From positions 1 to 64,000 of the forward strand of contig NZ_JAFLDT010000007.1 of the NCBI RefSeq assembly GCF_017302315.1: a DNA stretch of 64,000 nucleotides, given 5' to 3'. Of the stretch, positions 27,146 through 34,841 are shown one piece after another (within the stretch, counting starts at the first letter, position 1; each line of letters begins with the position of its first letter). The DNA is from Zoogloea sp. (GTDB lineage Bacteria > Pseudomonadota > Gammaproteobacteria > Burkholderiales > Rhodocyclaceae). A program made the translations under genes and the position numbers. The notes under the pieces were generated by a model. That model made no database searches. It was not told where the DNA came from and was given only the letters and a program-made list of their open reading frames with translations.

Positions 27146-28534
27146 ATGAGTGCATCCAAGCAACCCGCCCACGGCCTTTCGGCCACCCTGGGCACTTGGC
27201 AGTTGTGGGGTATCGCCGTCGGTCTGGTGATCTCGGGCGAGTACTTTGGCTGGAGCTTCGGCTGGGCCTCGGCGGGCACCCTCGGCTTTCTCGTCACCAC
27301 CGTCATGGTGGCCGTCATGTACGGCACCTTCATCTTCAGCTTCACCGAGCTGACCGCCAGCATTCCCCACGCCGGTGGTCCCTTCGCCTACAGTTACCAT
27401 GCCTTCGGCCCCACCGGCGGCTACGTGGCGGGCATGGCCACCCTGATCGAGTTCGTGTTTGCCCCGCCGGCCATTGCCCTCGCCATCGGCGCCTACCTGA
27501 ATGTGCAGTTCCCGGCCCTTGATCCGAAAGTCGCCGCTGTGGGCGCCTATATCGTCTTCATGGGGCTCAACATCGTCGGGGTGACCATTGCGGCCACTTT
27601 CGAACTCTTCGTGACCCTGCTCGCCATCTTCGAGCTGCTGGTGTTCATGGGGGTGGTGGCGCCGGGCTTCTCCCTGGCCAATTTCACCAAGGGCGGCTGG
27701 GCCGGGGCCGACGAGTTTTCCCTCGCGGCGATTCCCGGCATCTTCGCGGCCATTCCTTTCGCAATCTGGTTCTTCCTCGCCATCGAGGGTGTTGCCATGG
27801 CTGCCGAGGAGGCCAAGGATCCGAAGCGTTCCATCCCCATCGCGTATACGGCGGGCATTCTGACCCTGGTTGTGTTGGCCATGGGCGTGATGGTGTTTGC
27901 CGGTGGCGTGGGCGACTGGACCAAGCTGGCCAACATCAATGACCCGCTGCCCCAAGCCATGAAGACCATCGTGGGCGAGTCCAGCGGCTGGCTGCACATG
28001 CTGGTGTGGCTGGGCCTGTTCGGGCTGGTGGCCTCTTTCCACGGCATCATCCTGGGCTACTCACGCCAGATCTATGCCCAGGCCCGTTCCGGCTACCTGC
28101 CGGCCTGGTTCGCCGAAGTCCACCCGCGCTTCAAGACGCCCCACCGGGCCATTGTGGCCGGTGGGGTGGTGGGCATCGCCGCCATCTTCAGCGACGAGCT
28201 GCTGTCCTTCGGTGGCCAGAGCCTCACCGCCAACATCGTCACCATGGCGGTGCTCGGCGCCCTGCTGATGTACGCACTGAGCATGGCGGCCCTGTTCAAG
28301 CTGCGTGCCAGCGAGCCCGGCCTGCCCCGTCCCTACAGGGTGCCGTTCTACCCGCTCTTTCCGGCGGTGGCGCTGATCGGAGCACTCATCTGTCTGGTCA
28401 CCGTAGCATGGTTCAACCCCCTGCTCACGGGTCTGTTCGTGCTCATCCTGGCCCTGGGCTACGGCTACTTCCAGCTTACCCACAAGCAGCGGGAGGCGCT
28501 TCCCTTCGCCGCGCTTGCCAAGGCCGAGGGCTGA
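27146..28534 (+). CDS. eat: Ethanolamine permease (APC superfamily)
   Basis: 462 aa with twelve hydrophobic helices. The N-terminus ATLGTWQLWGIAVGLVISGE leads into YFGWSFGW, a pattern typical of ethanolamine permeases of the amino acid-polyamine-organocation superfamily, and AIEGVAMAAEEAKDPKRSIP is the APC helix 6-7 loop. It imports ethanolamine across the inner membrane. ATG 27146 is preceded by TGGAGTG. The next genes are eutBC, after a 190-nt gap containing its own promoter. The substrate is assigned from family resemblance plus this context. Confidence 0.93.
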   Translation: MSASKQPAHGLSATLGTWQLWGIAVGLVISGEYFGWSFGWASAGTLGFLVTTVMVAVMYGTFIFSFTELTASIPHAGGPFAYSYHAFGPTGGYVAGMATLIEFVFAPPAIALAIGAYLNVQFPALDPKVAAVGAYIVFMGLNIVGVTIAATFELFVTLLAIFELLVFMGVVAPGFSLANFTKGGWAGADEFSLAAIPGIFAAIPFAIWFFLAIEGVAMAAEEAKDPKRSIPIAYTAGILTLVVLAMGVMVFAGGVGDWTKLANINDPLPQAMKTIVGESSGWLHMLVWLGLFGLVASFHGIILGYSRQIYAQARSGYLPAWFAEVHPRFKTPHRAIVAGGVVGIAAIFSDELLSFGGQSLTANIVTMAVLGALLMYALSMAALFKLRASEPGLPRPYRVPFYPLFPAVALIGALICLVTVAWFNPLLTGLFVLILALGYGYFQLTHKQREALPFAALAKAEG

Positions 28535-28630
28535 AAGTAGCTGACTTGATCTACCGTGCGATTCGAGTTCGCCCGGCGATGCTCCCCGTGCGAACTCGAA
28601 TCGCAGGACTTCGCCACAAGCCCTGAGCGT

Positions 28631-28646
28631 TGGCACAGAAACTGCA
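28631..28646 (+). promoter_or_regulatory. Sigma-54-type (-24/-12) promoter upstream of eutB
   Basis: TGGCACAGAAACTGCA fits the sigma-54 consensus TGGCACG-N4-TTGCW at nearly all positions, with the invariant GG and GC exactly 10 nt apart. Transcription would start near 28657, about 70 nt before the eutB ATG. No sigma-54 activator gene (AAA+ GAFTGA type) is in the window; the local regulator is AraC-type. Confidence 0.65.
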
Positions 28647-28651
28647 TCCGT

Positions 28652-28693
28652 GCTGCCTGCGCCGGCCCGGTACGGGAGGCCGGCGCAGGCAGC
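28652..28693 (+). promoter_or_regulatory. Perfect 16-bp hairpin at the predicted eutB transcription start
   Basis: GCTGCCTGCGCCGGCC at 28652-28667 pairs fully with 28678-28693, leaving a 10-nt loop. There is no following T-tract, so a simple intrinsic terminator is doubtful. It overlaps the start predicted from the sigma-54 box and ends 32 nt before the eutB ATG. It may be an operator, a leader stabiliser or a terminator of eat transcripts. Confidence 0.75.
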
Positions 28694-28725
28694 AGATGCG
28701 GGACGCTCACAAACAAAGAAGACCC

Positions 28726-30108
28726 ATGAACTACGCCTGCACCCTCGGACTACGTCGCCACGTGTTTGGTGACCTGAAAACAGTGCTGGCCAAGGCCAGC
28801 CCGGCCCGCTCGGGTGACATGCTGGCCGGCGTGGCTGCGGCCTCGGAAGAGGAACGCATGGCCGCCCGCATGGTGCTGGCCGACTTGCCTCTCGATCGCT
28901 TCCTGCAGGAGGCGGTCGTGCCCTACGAGGATGACGAGGTGACGCGCCTGATCCTCGACGGGCACGACACCGCCGCCTTCGCCCCGGTTGCCGGCCTGAC
29001 GGTGGGGGAGTTCCGCGACTGGTTGCTCTCCGATGCGGCCGACGGCGCCAGCCTGCAGGCCCTCGCTCCGGGCCTTACCCCGGAGATGGTGGCGGCGGTG
29101 AGCAAGCTCATGCGCAACCAGGACTTGATCCTGGTGGCCGCCAAGTGCCAGGTCATCACGCGCTTCCGCAACACCCTCGGGTTGCCCGACCGCCTGGCGG
29201 TGCGCCTGCAGCCCAACCACCCCACCGACGACCCGCGGGGCATCGCGGCGTCGATGCTCGACGGCCTGCTGTACGGCGTCGGAGATGCGGTGATCGGCAT
29301 CAACCCGGCCACCGACAGCCTGCCCGCCATCACCACCCTGCTGCGCCTGATTGACGATTTTCGCGAGCAGTACGCCGTGCCCACCCAGAGCTGCGTACTG
29401 ACCCACGTGACCAACACCCTCCGCGCCATTGAGAAGGGCGCCCCGGTGGATCTGGTGTTCCAGTCCATCGGCGGCACTGAGTCAGTGAACCGCAGCTTCG
29501 GCGTGAGCGCCGCCCTGCTCGACGAGGCCAACGCCGCCGCCCTGGCCCTGGGCCGCGGCAGCGTCGGCAACAACGTGATGTACTTCGAGACGGGGCAGGG
29601 CAGTGCCCTGTCGGCCAACGCCCACCATGGTGCCGACCAGCAGACCCTGGAGGCCCGCGCCTATGGCCTGGCCCGGCGCTATCGGCCGCTGCTGGTGAAC
29701 ACCGTGGTCGGCTTCATCGGGCCGGAATACCTTTACGACGGCAAGCAGATCATTCGTGCCGGGCTGGAGGATCACTTCTGCGGCAAGTTGCTGGGCCTGC
29801 CCATGGGCTGCGACATCTGCTACACCAACCACGCGGAGGCCGACCAGGACGATATGGACACCCTGCTCACCCTGCTGGGGGTGGCCGGCATCAACTTCAT
29901 CATCGGTGTGCCCGGGGCTGATGACATCATGCTCAACTACCAGAGCACTTCCTTCCACGACGCCCTGTACGTGCGCAAGGTGCTCGACCGCCGCCGCGCC
30001 CCCGAGTTCGAGGACTGGCTGGAGCGCATGGGCATTGCCGACTTTCGCGGCGATCTGTTGCCCCAGGGCGAGCAGCAGGCCCTGCTGGCCCTGGCAGCCA
30101 CGCTGTAA
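28726..30108 (+). CDS. eutB: Ethanolamine ammonia-lyase, large subunit
   Basis: 460 aa from ATG 28726, the family start (MNYACTLG), preceded by AAAGAAGACC. EutB carries the TIM-barrel active site of the adenosylcobalamin-dependent lyase that converts ethanolamine to acetaldehyde and ammonia. Recognisable blocks include FRNTLGLPDRLAVRLQPNHP, GLLYGVGDAVIGINPATDS, VFQSIGGTE, NVMYFETGQGSALSANAHHG and GLPMGCDICYTNHAEADQDD. Length is normal. eutC follows after 12 nt. There are no eutS/K/L/M/N shell or eutE/G genes nearby, so this is the short, compartment-free type of pathway. Confidence 0.97.
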   Translation: MNYACTLGLRRHVFGDLKTVLAKASPARSGDMLAGVAAASEEERMAARMVLADLPLDRFLQEAVVPYEDDEVTRLILDGHDTAAFAPVAGLTVGEFRDWLLSDAADGASLQALAPGLTPEMVAAVSKLMRNQDLILVAAKCQVITRFRNTLGLPDRLAVRLQPNHPTDDPRGIAASMLDGLLYGVGDAVIGINPATDSLPAITTLLRLIDDFREQYAVPTQSCVLTHVTNTLRAIEKGAPVDLVFQSIGGTESVNRSFGVSAALLDEANAAALALGRGSVGNNVMYFETGQGSALSANAHHGADQQTLEARAYGLARRYRPLLVNTVVGFIGPEYLYDGKQIIRAGLEDHFCGKLLGLPMGCDICYTNHAEADQDDMDTLLTLLGVAGINFIIGVPGADDIMLNYQSTSFHDALYVRKVLDRRRAPEFEDWLERMGIADFRGDLLPQGEQQALLALAATL

Positions 30109-30120
30109 GGGGAGACGTCC

Positions 30121-30921
30121 ATGGGCAAGCCCGCCATCCTCACCCCCGACCCCTGGCTGCGCCTGCAGGGCCTGACCCGCGCCCGCGTGGCCCTGGGCCG
30201 CGCCGGGGTGAGCCTGCCGACCCGCGAAGTCCTGCGCTTCGGCACCGCCCACGCCCAGGCCCGCGACGCCGTGCACCAGGCCCTGGACGTGGCCACCCTG
30301 CAGGCCGACCTGGCGGACGTCGGTTTCACCAGCCTGGCCGTGCACAGTCAGGCCACCGACCGTGGCATGTACCTGCGCCGCCCCGACATGGGCCGCAGGC
30401 TGGCGCCGGACAGCCTCGCCCTGCTGGGCGAGCAGGGGCGGCGTCTGTGGTCGCTGCACCCGCCCGTGGCCGTGGTGCTGGCCGACGGCCTGTCGTCCCT
30501 TGCCACGGCCCGCCACGGCCTGCCCCTTTTGCAGGCCTTGCTGCCCTACTTTCCGGATCTGCCCGGCCTGCCCGTGATCATCGCCAGCCAGGCCCGCGTG
30601 GCGCTGGGTGACGAGATCGGGCATGCCTTGGGCGCCGCGCTGGTGGTGGTCATGATCGGCGAGCGTCCCGGCCTGTCGTCGCCCGACAGCCTGGGCCTTT
30701 ACCTTACGGCCCGACCCCGGCCCGGGCTCACCGACGCCGAGCGCAACTGCATCTCCAACGTGCGCCCGGAAGGTCTGCCCTATGCCGACGCCGCCCGCAA
30801 GCTCGCCTTCCTGATGGCCGGCGCCCACAGGCTGGGGCGGACCGGCGTGGACCTGAAGGATGACAGCGATGCCGCGCCAGCCCTGACCGACTCCCCGTAC
30901 CCGGGCCTCGCCTCACCCTAG
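30121..30921 (+). CDS. eutC: Ethanolamine ammonia-lyase, small subunit
   Basis: 266 aa. EutC binds the B12 cofactor together with EutB. Family blocks are LTRARVALGRAG near the N-terminus, QATDRGMYLRRPDMGRRL, VVLADGLSS, GDEIGHALGA, MIGERPGLSSPDSLGLYLT and ERNCISNVRPEGL. ATG 30121 is preceded by AAGGGGAGACG, 12 nt behind eutB. It belongs to the same transcript as eutB. The C-terminal ~25 residues are variable and end near the next gene. Confidence 0.96.
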   Translation: MGKPAILTPDPWLRLQGLTRARVALGRAGVSLPTREVLRFGTAHAQARDAVHQALDVATLQADLADVGFTSLAVHSQATDRGMYLRRPDMGRRLAPDSLALLGEQGRRLWSLHPPVAVVLADGLSSLATARHGLPLLQALLPYFPDLPGLPVIIASQARVALGDEIGHALGAALVVVMIGERPGLSSPDSLGLYLTARPRPGLTDAERNCISNVRPEGLPYADAARKLAFLMAGAHRLGRTGVDLKDDSDAAPALTDSPYPGLASP

Positions 30922-30965
30922 GTTTCCATCCCGATTTACCTGCCATCCCATCCAAGGAGAAAACC

Positions 30966-31814
30966 ATGTCCCATACCGTCCTGCGTGCTGCTGCCACCCT
31001 GTGCCTTGCCTGCACCGCCTGGGGGGGCACCCCGGCCCTGGCCGCTGAAGGCGAGTCTGCCTGGACCGTTCCGGTCAGCCTCAGCCTGGTGAGCGACTAC
31101 ATCTTCCGTGGTCAGACCCAGACCTGGGGCAAGCCCGCCCTGCAGTTCAGCGTGGAGGCGGCGCACACCTCCGGTGCCTATGCCGGCTTCTTCGCCTCCA
31201 ATGTGTCCGACCACTGGCTGCCCGGCGCCGCGGTGGAGATGGACTTCTACGGCGGCTATCGTGGCAAGGTGGCCGATACCCTTGGCTACGATGCGGGTCT
31301 GATCTACTACACCTACCCGGGCGGCAACTGGACGGACTCGGTGTTTGCCGGCTACAACCGCTCCAACAGCCTCAACACCATGGAGGCCTACATCGCCCTG
31401 AGCTACGAGTGGCTCACCTTCAAGACCGGCCGCAATCTCACCGAGTACTTCGGCTGGAGCACCAATAACTCCCCCACGAACGGTGGCTTCTTCGGCGATG
31501 CCAGCGCAGGTGTCACCGGCAACACCCGGGGCTCCCACTTCTATGAGCTGAACGCGGCCTACGACGTGGCCGAAGGCTGGAACCTCAGTGGCCAGATCGG
31601 CCGTCAGGTCATCGCCCACGCCACCGGCCTCGACATCAACTACTACAAGGTCGGCATCACCAAGGCCCTGCCCGAGGGCTGGAGCGCCGGCGCCTTCTTC
31701 TCGGCCACCAGCGAGCCCGATGCCTATCGCAGCTACTACAGCCTCAACAACGGTACCTCCAAGCACGACATCGCCAAGGAAAAATTCTTCGTGAGTGTCA
31801 CCAAGGCGTTCTGA
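30966..31814 (+). CDS. TorF-family putative porin (Gcw_chp)
   Basis: 282 aa with a signal peptide (AAATLCLACTAWGGTPALAA) and a mature beta-rich protein. It starts with VSLSLVSDYIFRGQTQTWGK, the signature of the TorF/Gcw_chp outer-membrane family, and ends in a phenylalanine (VTKAF), typical of outer-membrane beta-barrels. Aromatic-Gly alternation throughout supports a barrel. ATG 30966 follows AAGGAGAAAACC, a strong ribosome site. It starts 44 nt after eutC and may be co-transcribed, so it could admit ethanolamine, which is inference only. Confidence 0.85.
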   Translation: MSHTVLRAAATLCLACTAWGGTPALAAEGESAWTVPVSLSLVSDYIFRGQTQTWGKPALQFSVEAAHTSGAYAGFFASNVSDHWLPGAAVEMDFYGGYRGKVADTLGYDAGLIYYTYPGGNWTDSVFAGYNRSNSLNTMEAYIALSYEWLTFKTGRNLTEYFGWSTNNSPTNGGFFGDASAGVTGNTRGSHFYELNAAYDVAEGWNLSGQIGRQVIAHATGLDINYYKVGITKALPEGWSAGAFFSATSEPDAYRSYYSLNNGTSKHDIAKEKFFVSVTKAF

Positions 31815-32040
31815 CCCCGATCGTCCGGGGCCCGCGGCCCGGTAGCCGGGACACGGGCCCCGCGCCCTGTTGTCCCGGCAAGGGGGTATGTCAGTAGTGC
31901 ATCTTCATCGAGTGATTCAGTCCATAGAGGTTGTGTGAGGGCTTGTGACACCATGAAACAACACGAGTACCTGCCCTGCACCCATGGGCAGGGAACCCTA
32001 CGGGCCTGCGGTTGGCAGCCCTCAAACGTGGTTCGTGGTC

Positions 32041-32598
32041 ATGTCCGTGCGCATCGAAGGCTCTCTCGTCAAATGGAACAATGAGCGTGGTTTCGGCTTT
32101 ATCGCGCCTGACCAGGGGGGGGCGGATGTGTTTGTTCATGCGGTCGCGTTTCCCCACGACGGCATCCGTCCATACGTAGGTGAGCGGCTCAGCTTTGAGA
32201 TCGGGGTGGATGTGGACGGGAGGAGGCGCGCCCGGAATCTCCAGCGTATCAGGAGACAGGCGAAGGTCCGTCCCGAGCGCCGGCCCGCTGCGCGGAAGTG
32301 CAAGCGTGGATCGGGCCTTGCTCCGGGGCTTGTGCTGGCTCTGATCATCGCTGGCCTGGCCTACCACCTGTATGGCGAGTACAGTGCCGTCAGGCAGCTG
32401 CAGACAGCGGTCGATCCACTGGTCGCCAGGGTTGAGTCTTCCCGTTATCGCTGCGATGGACGAAGGTTCTGCTCGGAGATGCGCTCCTGTGCAGAGGCAA
32501 CCTATTTTCTGCAGCGCTGCCCGGACGTGGAGATGGATGGCGACGGTAATGGCATCCCTTGCGAGCAGCAGTGGTGCTCGGGCCTGCGGACCCGCTGA
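32041..32598 (+). CDS. Cold-shock domain, membrane helix and Excalibur domain fusion protein
   Basis: 185 aa from ATG 32041. Residues 1-68 form a cold-shock OB fold: GSLVKWNNERGFGFIAPD and DVFVHAVAF carry the RNP1 and RNP2 aromatic positions. A basic linker precedes one hydrophobic helix (LAPGLVLALIIAGLAYHLYG, ~100-119). The C-terminal ~40 residues form an Excalibur calcium-binding module, with CSEMRSCAEA and the loop DGDGNGIPCE plus paired cysteines. The layout implies a cytoplasmic nucleic-acid-binding domain tethered to a periplasmic, disulfide-bonded Ca2+ domain. The function is unknown; proteins of this type are found in other proteobacteria. Confidence 0.85.
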   Translation: MSVRIEGSLVKWNNERGFGFIAPDQGGADVFVHAVAFPHDGIRPYVGERLSFEIGVDVDGRRRARNLQRIRRQAKVRPERRPAARKCKRGSGLAPGLVLALIIAGLAYHLYGEYSAVRQLQTAVDPLVARVESSRYRCDGRRFCSEMRSCAEATYFLQRCPDVEMDGDGNGIPCEQQWCSGLRTR

Positions 32599-32894
32599 GG
32601 GCTGCCTGTCTTTCGATGAAGGCGTGTTCGAATACATGGTCGGCGCGGTCGCTGATGCGCTTGGATATGCGGAACCCGCGCTCGTCCAGCATGGTGCCCG
32701 GAGACGAGATTCTGCGTAGAAGCCGCGGACTTCCTGCGGCACTGCAGGGAGATGGGCGGTAACGGGGATGGGGGGCCGTGCGACAGACTGTGGCGAGGAT
32801 GTTCGGCGCGCCACAGTCTGTGACAAATAGGCCTGATTGCGTGAAACAGAAGAGCCTTTCGGGTAATATTTCCTGATTGTTTCATGGAGCAGAC
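32599..32894. other. Intergenic region with a 13-bp inverted repeat before the BLUF gene
   Basis: No supportable gene is seen in these ~300 nt. A perfect inverted repeat, ACAGACTGTGGCG at 32783-32795 and its complement at 32809-32821, with a 13-nt loop, lies 73 nt before the BLUF start. It could be a terminator for the upstream gene or an operator. Confidence 0.6.
32842..32869 (+). promoter_or_regulatory. Possible sigma-70-type promoter of the BLUF gene
   Basis: TAATAT at 32864-32869 matches the -10 consensus in five of six positions. A weak -35 (TGAAAC, 32842-32847) lies 16 nt upstream. The start would be ~20 nt before the ATG at 32895. It is supported only by sequence likeness. Confidence 0.35.
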
Positions 32895-33314
32895 ATGCCC
32901 TTGGTTCAACTGATTTACGTGAGCTCGGCCTGCAAGGATCTGTCCGAAGACGAGCTGTACGACATCCTCGAATCCTCCATTCGTCACAATACGCAGCAGG
33001 GGATCACCGGTGTGCTTCTGTACACGAATGGCAGCTTCATGCAGGTCATCGAGGGTGAAGAAGCCGCCATCGACGAGACTTACAGCCGGATTTGCGCTGA
33101 TGATCGTCACAAGGACATTTTCCTGCTGTCCAAGGAGGCCATTTCCAAACGGGAGTTCCCGCGCTGGGCCATGGGTTTCCGTCGCCTGAGCAGAGGGGAG
33201 TTTGAGTCTCATCCGGCGTATGCCCCCTTTCTCCCGGACGGTTTTGATGCCGAACGGATTGGGGCTCAGCCTGGGGTCGCGACAGAGATGCTCAAGGAGT
33301 TCAGCGGGGCCTAG
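32895..33314 (+). CDS. BLUF-domain blue-light photoreceptor
   Basis: 139 aa, a single-domain BLUF protein with a short C-terminal helical tail. FAD-binding and photocycle residues are present: Tyr8 in LIYVSSA, Asn32 in RHNTQQGITGVLLY, Gln50 in GSFMQVIEGE, and a Trp/Met pair in RWAMGF. Short BLUF proteins have no output domain and act through protein partners, often cyclic-di-GMP enzymes. ATG 32895 has GGAGCAG upstream. It converges on, and overlaps by 4 nt, the PAS-GAF-GGDEF gene, which makes that cyclase a candidate partner by proximity only. Confidence 0.93.
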   Translation: MPLVQLIYVSSACKDLSEDELYDILESSIRHNTQQGITGVLLYTNGSFMQVIEGEEAAIDETYSRICADDRHKDIFLLSKEAISKREFPRWAMGFRRLSRGEFESHPAYAPFLPDGFDAERIGAQPGVATEMLKEFSGA

Positions 33315-34624
33315 CCCATCTTCGCGCGGTACATACCGCCATCGGCATGCTTCAGCAGGGCCTCGGCGTCAGTGCCGTCGTCCGGGTAGATGGCCACGCC
33401 AATGCTCGCTTCAGTGTGCAGCGTGCTTCCACCCAGCGTGATGCCATTTCGCAGCGCGCTGCGGATCTTGTCGGCGACCGCGTCGGCATCCTTCCGGCCA
33501 TGGACCTCCTCAAGGATCACCACGAATTCGTCGCCGCCCAGGCGGGCGACAGTGTCGGCCTTGCGGACACAGGCCTCCAGGCGACGGGCAATGTGCTGAA
33601 GCAGCACGTCGCCAGCGGAGTGACCCAGGGTGTCATTGACATGCTTGAAATCGTCCACATCGATGTATAGCAGTGCCATGCGGCCGCGCTTGCGCTGGCT
33701 GCGGGCCAGCGCTGTGTCGAGGCGGTCGTGGAAGAGGCGGCGGTTGGGCAGGTTGGTGAGTTCGTCGTACTGGGCAGCACGCAGCAGTTGGGCCTTGAGC
33801 TGGCCGTGTTCGATGGCGGAGGCCACCTGGGCCGAGACAAAGTGCAGCAGCTCCAGATCGGCGTCATCGTAGCGGGCGCCGACTGGGGCCTGCAGCACCA
33901 GGGCGCCGATGGTCTCCTGGCGGATGACCAGGGGCAGGATCAGCCAGGATGCGTCGCCCGGGTCATGGCCGATGGCGACCTGTACCAGGGCGTCGGTCGC
34001 GAGGTGTAACGCGGTGCCGTCGGCTATAACGCGGGCGCACAGGGCCCGGGCCCTGGCGTCGTCGAGGATGGGGGCGGAACCGCTCTCGCTGCGCTGGTAT
34101 GGGAAGTCGAGCTCTCCGCTGTGGGGGTCGCGTATGGCCACGGCCAGACCCGCCAGCGCTACCCGCCCGGCGATGATGGCGTGGATCCACTCGAAGAGGC
34201 TGTCCAGGTCCGTGGCCTGGTGGGCCGCTTCGGAAACCGCGTAGGTGGCGATCTGGATGGCTTCTGCGCGTTTCTGCCGGGTCACGTCCCGGGCGACCCC
34301 GATGCGCAGGGCGTCAGTCTCGGACCAACGGGCCGACCACATGATGTGGACCACCCGGCCGTCTTTGTGGCGGTAGCGGTTCTCGAAGCCGACCCGCGGG
34401 TGTCCGGCCATCACGCGGGCAGATTCCCGCTCCGTGCGGGCACGGTCTTCAGGCAGCACGAAGTCCGCCATGGCCCGGCCGATCATTTCGTCCGGGGTGT
34501 AGCCGAGGATGCCTTCGCAGGCGGCATTGACGTAGACGATGTATCCCGCTTCATCGACGAGGAAAACGGCGTCGAGGAGCAGGCCGACACACTTGAGGAG
34601 TCGGTTTTCGAGGTGCTGTTCCAT
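33311..34624 (-). CDS. Diguanylate cyclase with PAS and GAF sensor domains
   Basis: About 437 aa from ATG 34624; an in-frame upstream start at 34699 would add 25 residues. A PAS domain (~15-120: AVFLVDEAGYIVYVNAACEG, GYTPDEMIGR) is followed by a GAF-like domain (~140-275) and a GGDEF domain with YDELTNLPNRRLFHDRL, DVDDFKHVNDTLGH and RLGGDEFVV. RKAD five residues before GGDEF is an inhibitory I-site. No EAL domain follows, so the protein should make cyclic-di-GMP. No transmembrane segment is evident, so it is probably cytoplasmic. Confidence 0.93.
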   Translation of the reverse strand: MEQHLENRLLKCVGLLLDAVFLVDEAGYIVYVNAACEGILGYTPDEMIGRAMADFVLPEDRARTERESARVMAGHPRVGFENRYRHKDGRVVHIMWSARWSETDALRIGVARDVTRQKRAEAIQIATYAVSEAAHQATDLDSLFEWIHAIIAGRVALAGLAVAIRDPHSGELDFPYQRSESGSAPILDDARARALCARVIADGTALHLATDALVQVAIGHDPGDASWLILPLVIRQETIGALVLQAPVGARYDDADLELLHFVSAQVASAIEHGQLKAQLLRAAQYDELTNLPNRRLFHDRLDTALARSQRKRGRMALLYIDVDDFKHVNDTLGHSAGDVLLQHIARRLEACVRKADTVARLGGDEFVVILEEVHGRKDADAVADKIRSALRNGITLGGSTLHTEASIGVAIYPDDGTDAEALLKHADGGMYRAKMG

Positions 34625-34841
34625 GCTGCCGGGGGATTCCTGAAGTGGCGCTTCGAAGGTGGCGCCTCGACCATAGAGTGGCCGATTCCGGGGCTGCACC
34701 GCAAGTGCTTCGCGCGCTGGAGCGAGCCCGCCGTGTGTTGCATCACGATGCGGTTGGCGGAAGAGAAAACGGCGACCGGGTGACCGGCCGCCGTCGAGGT
34801 TCCAGGGGACGTGTCGTCCCCCTCCTGAAGAAGGGTGGCCC

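Noticed and set aside
32390-33212. Minus-strand ORFs between the cold-shock fusion gene and the BLUF gene
   Set aside because: They run antisense through the BLUF and Excalibur coding regions and resemble no family.
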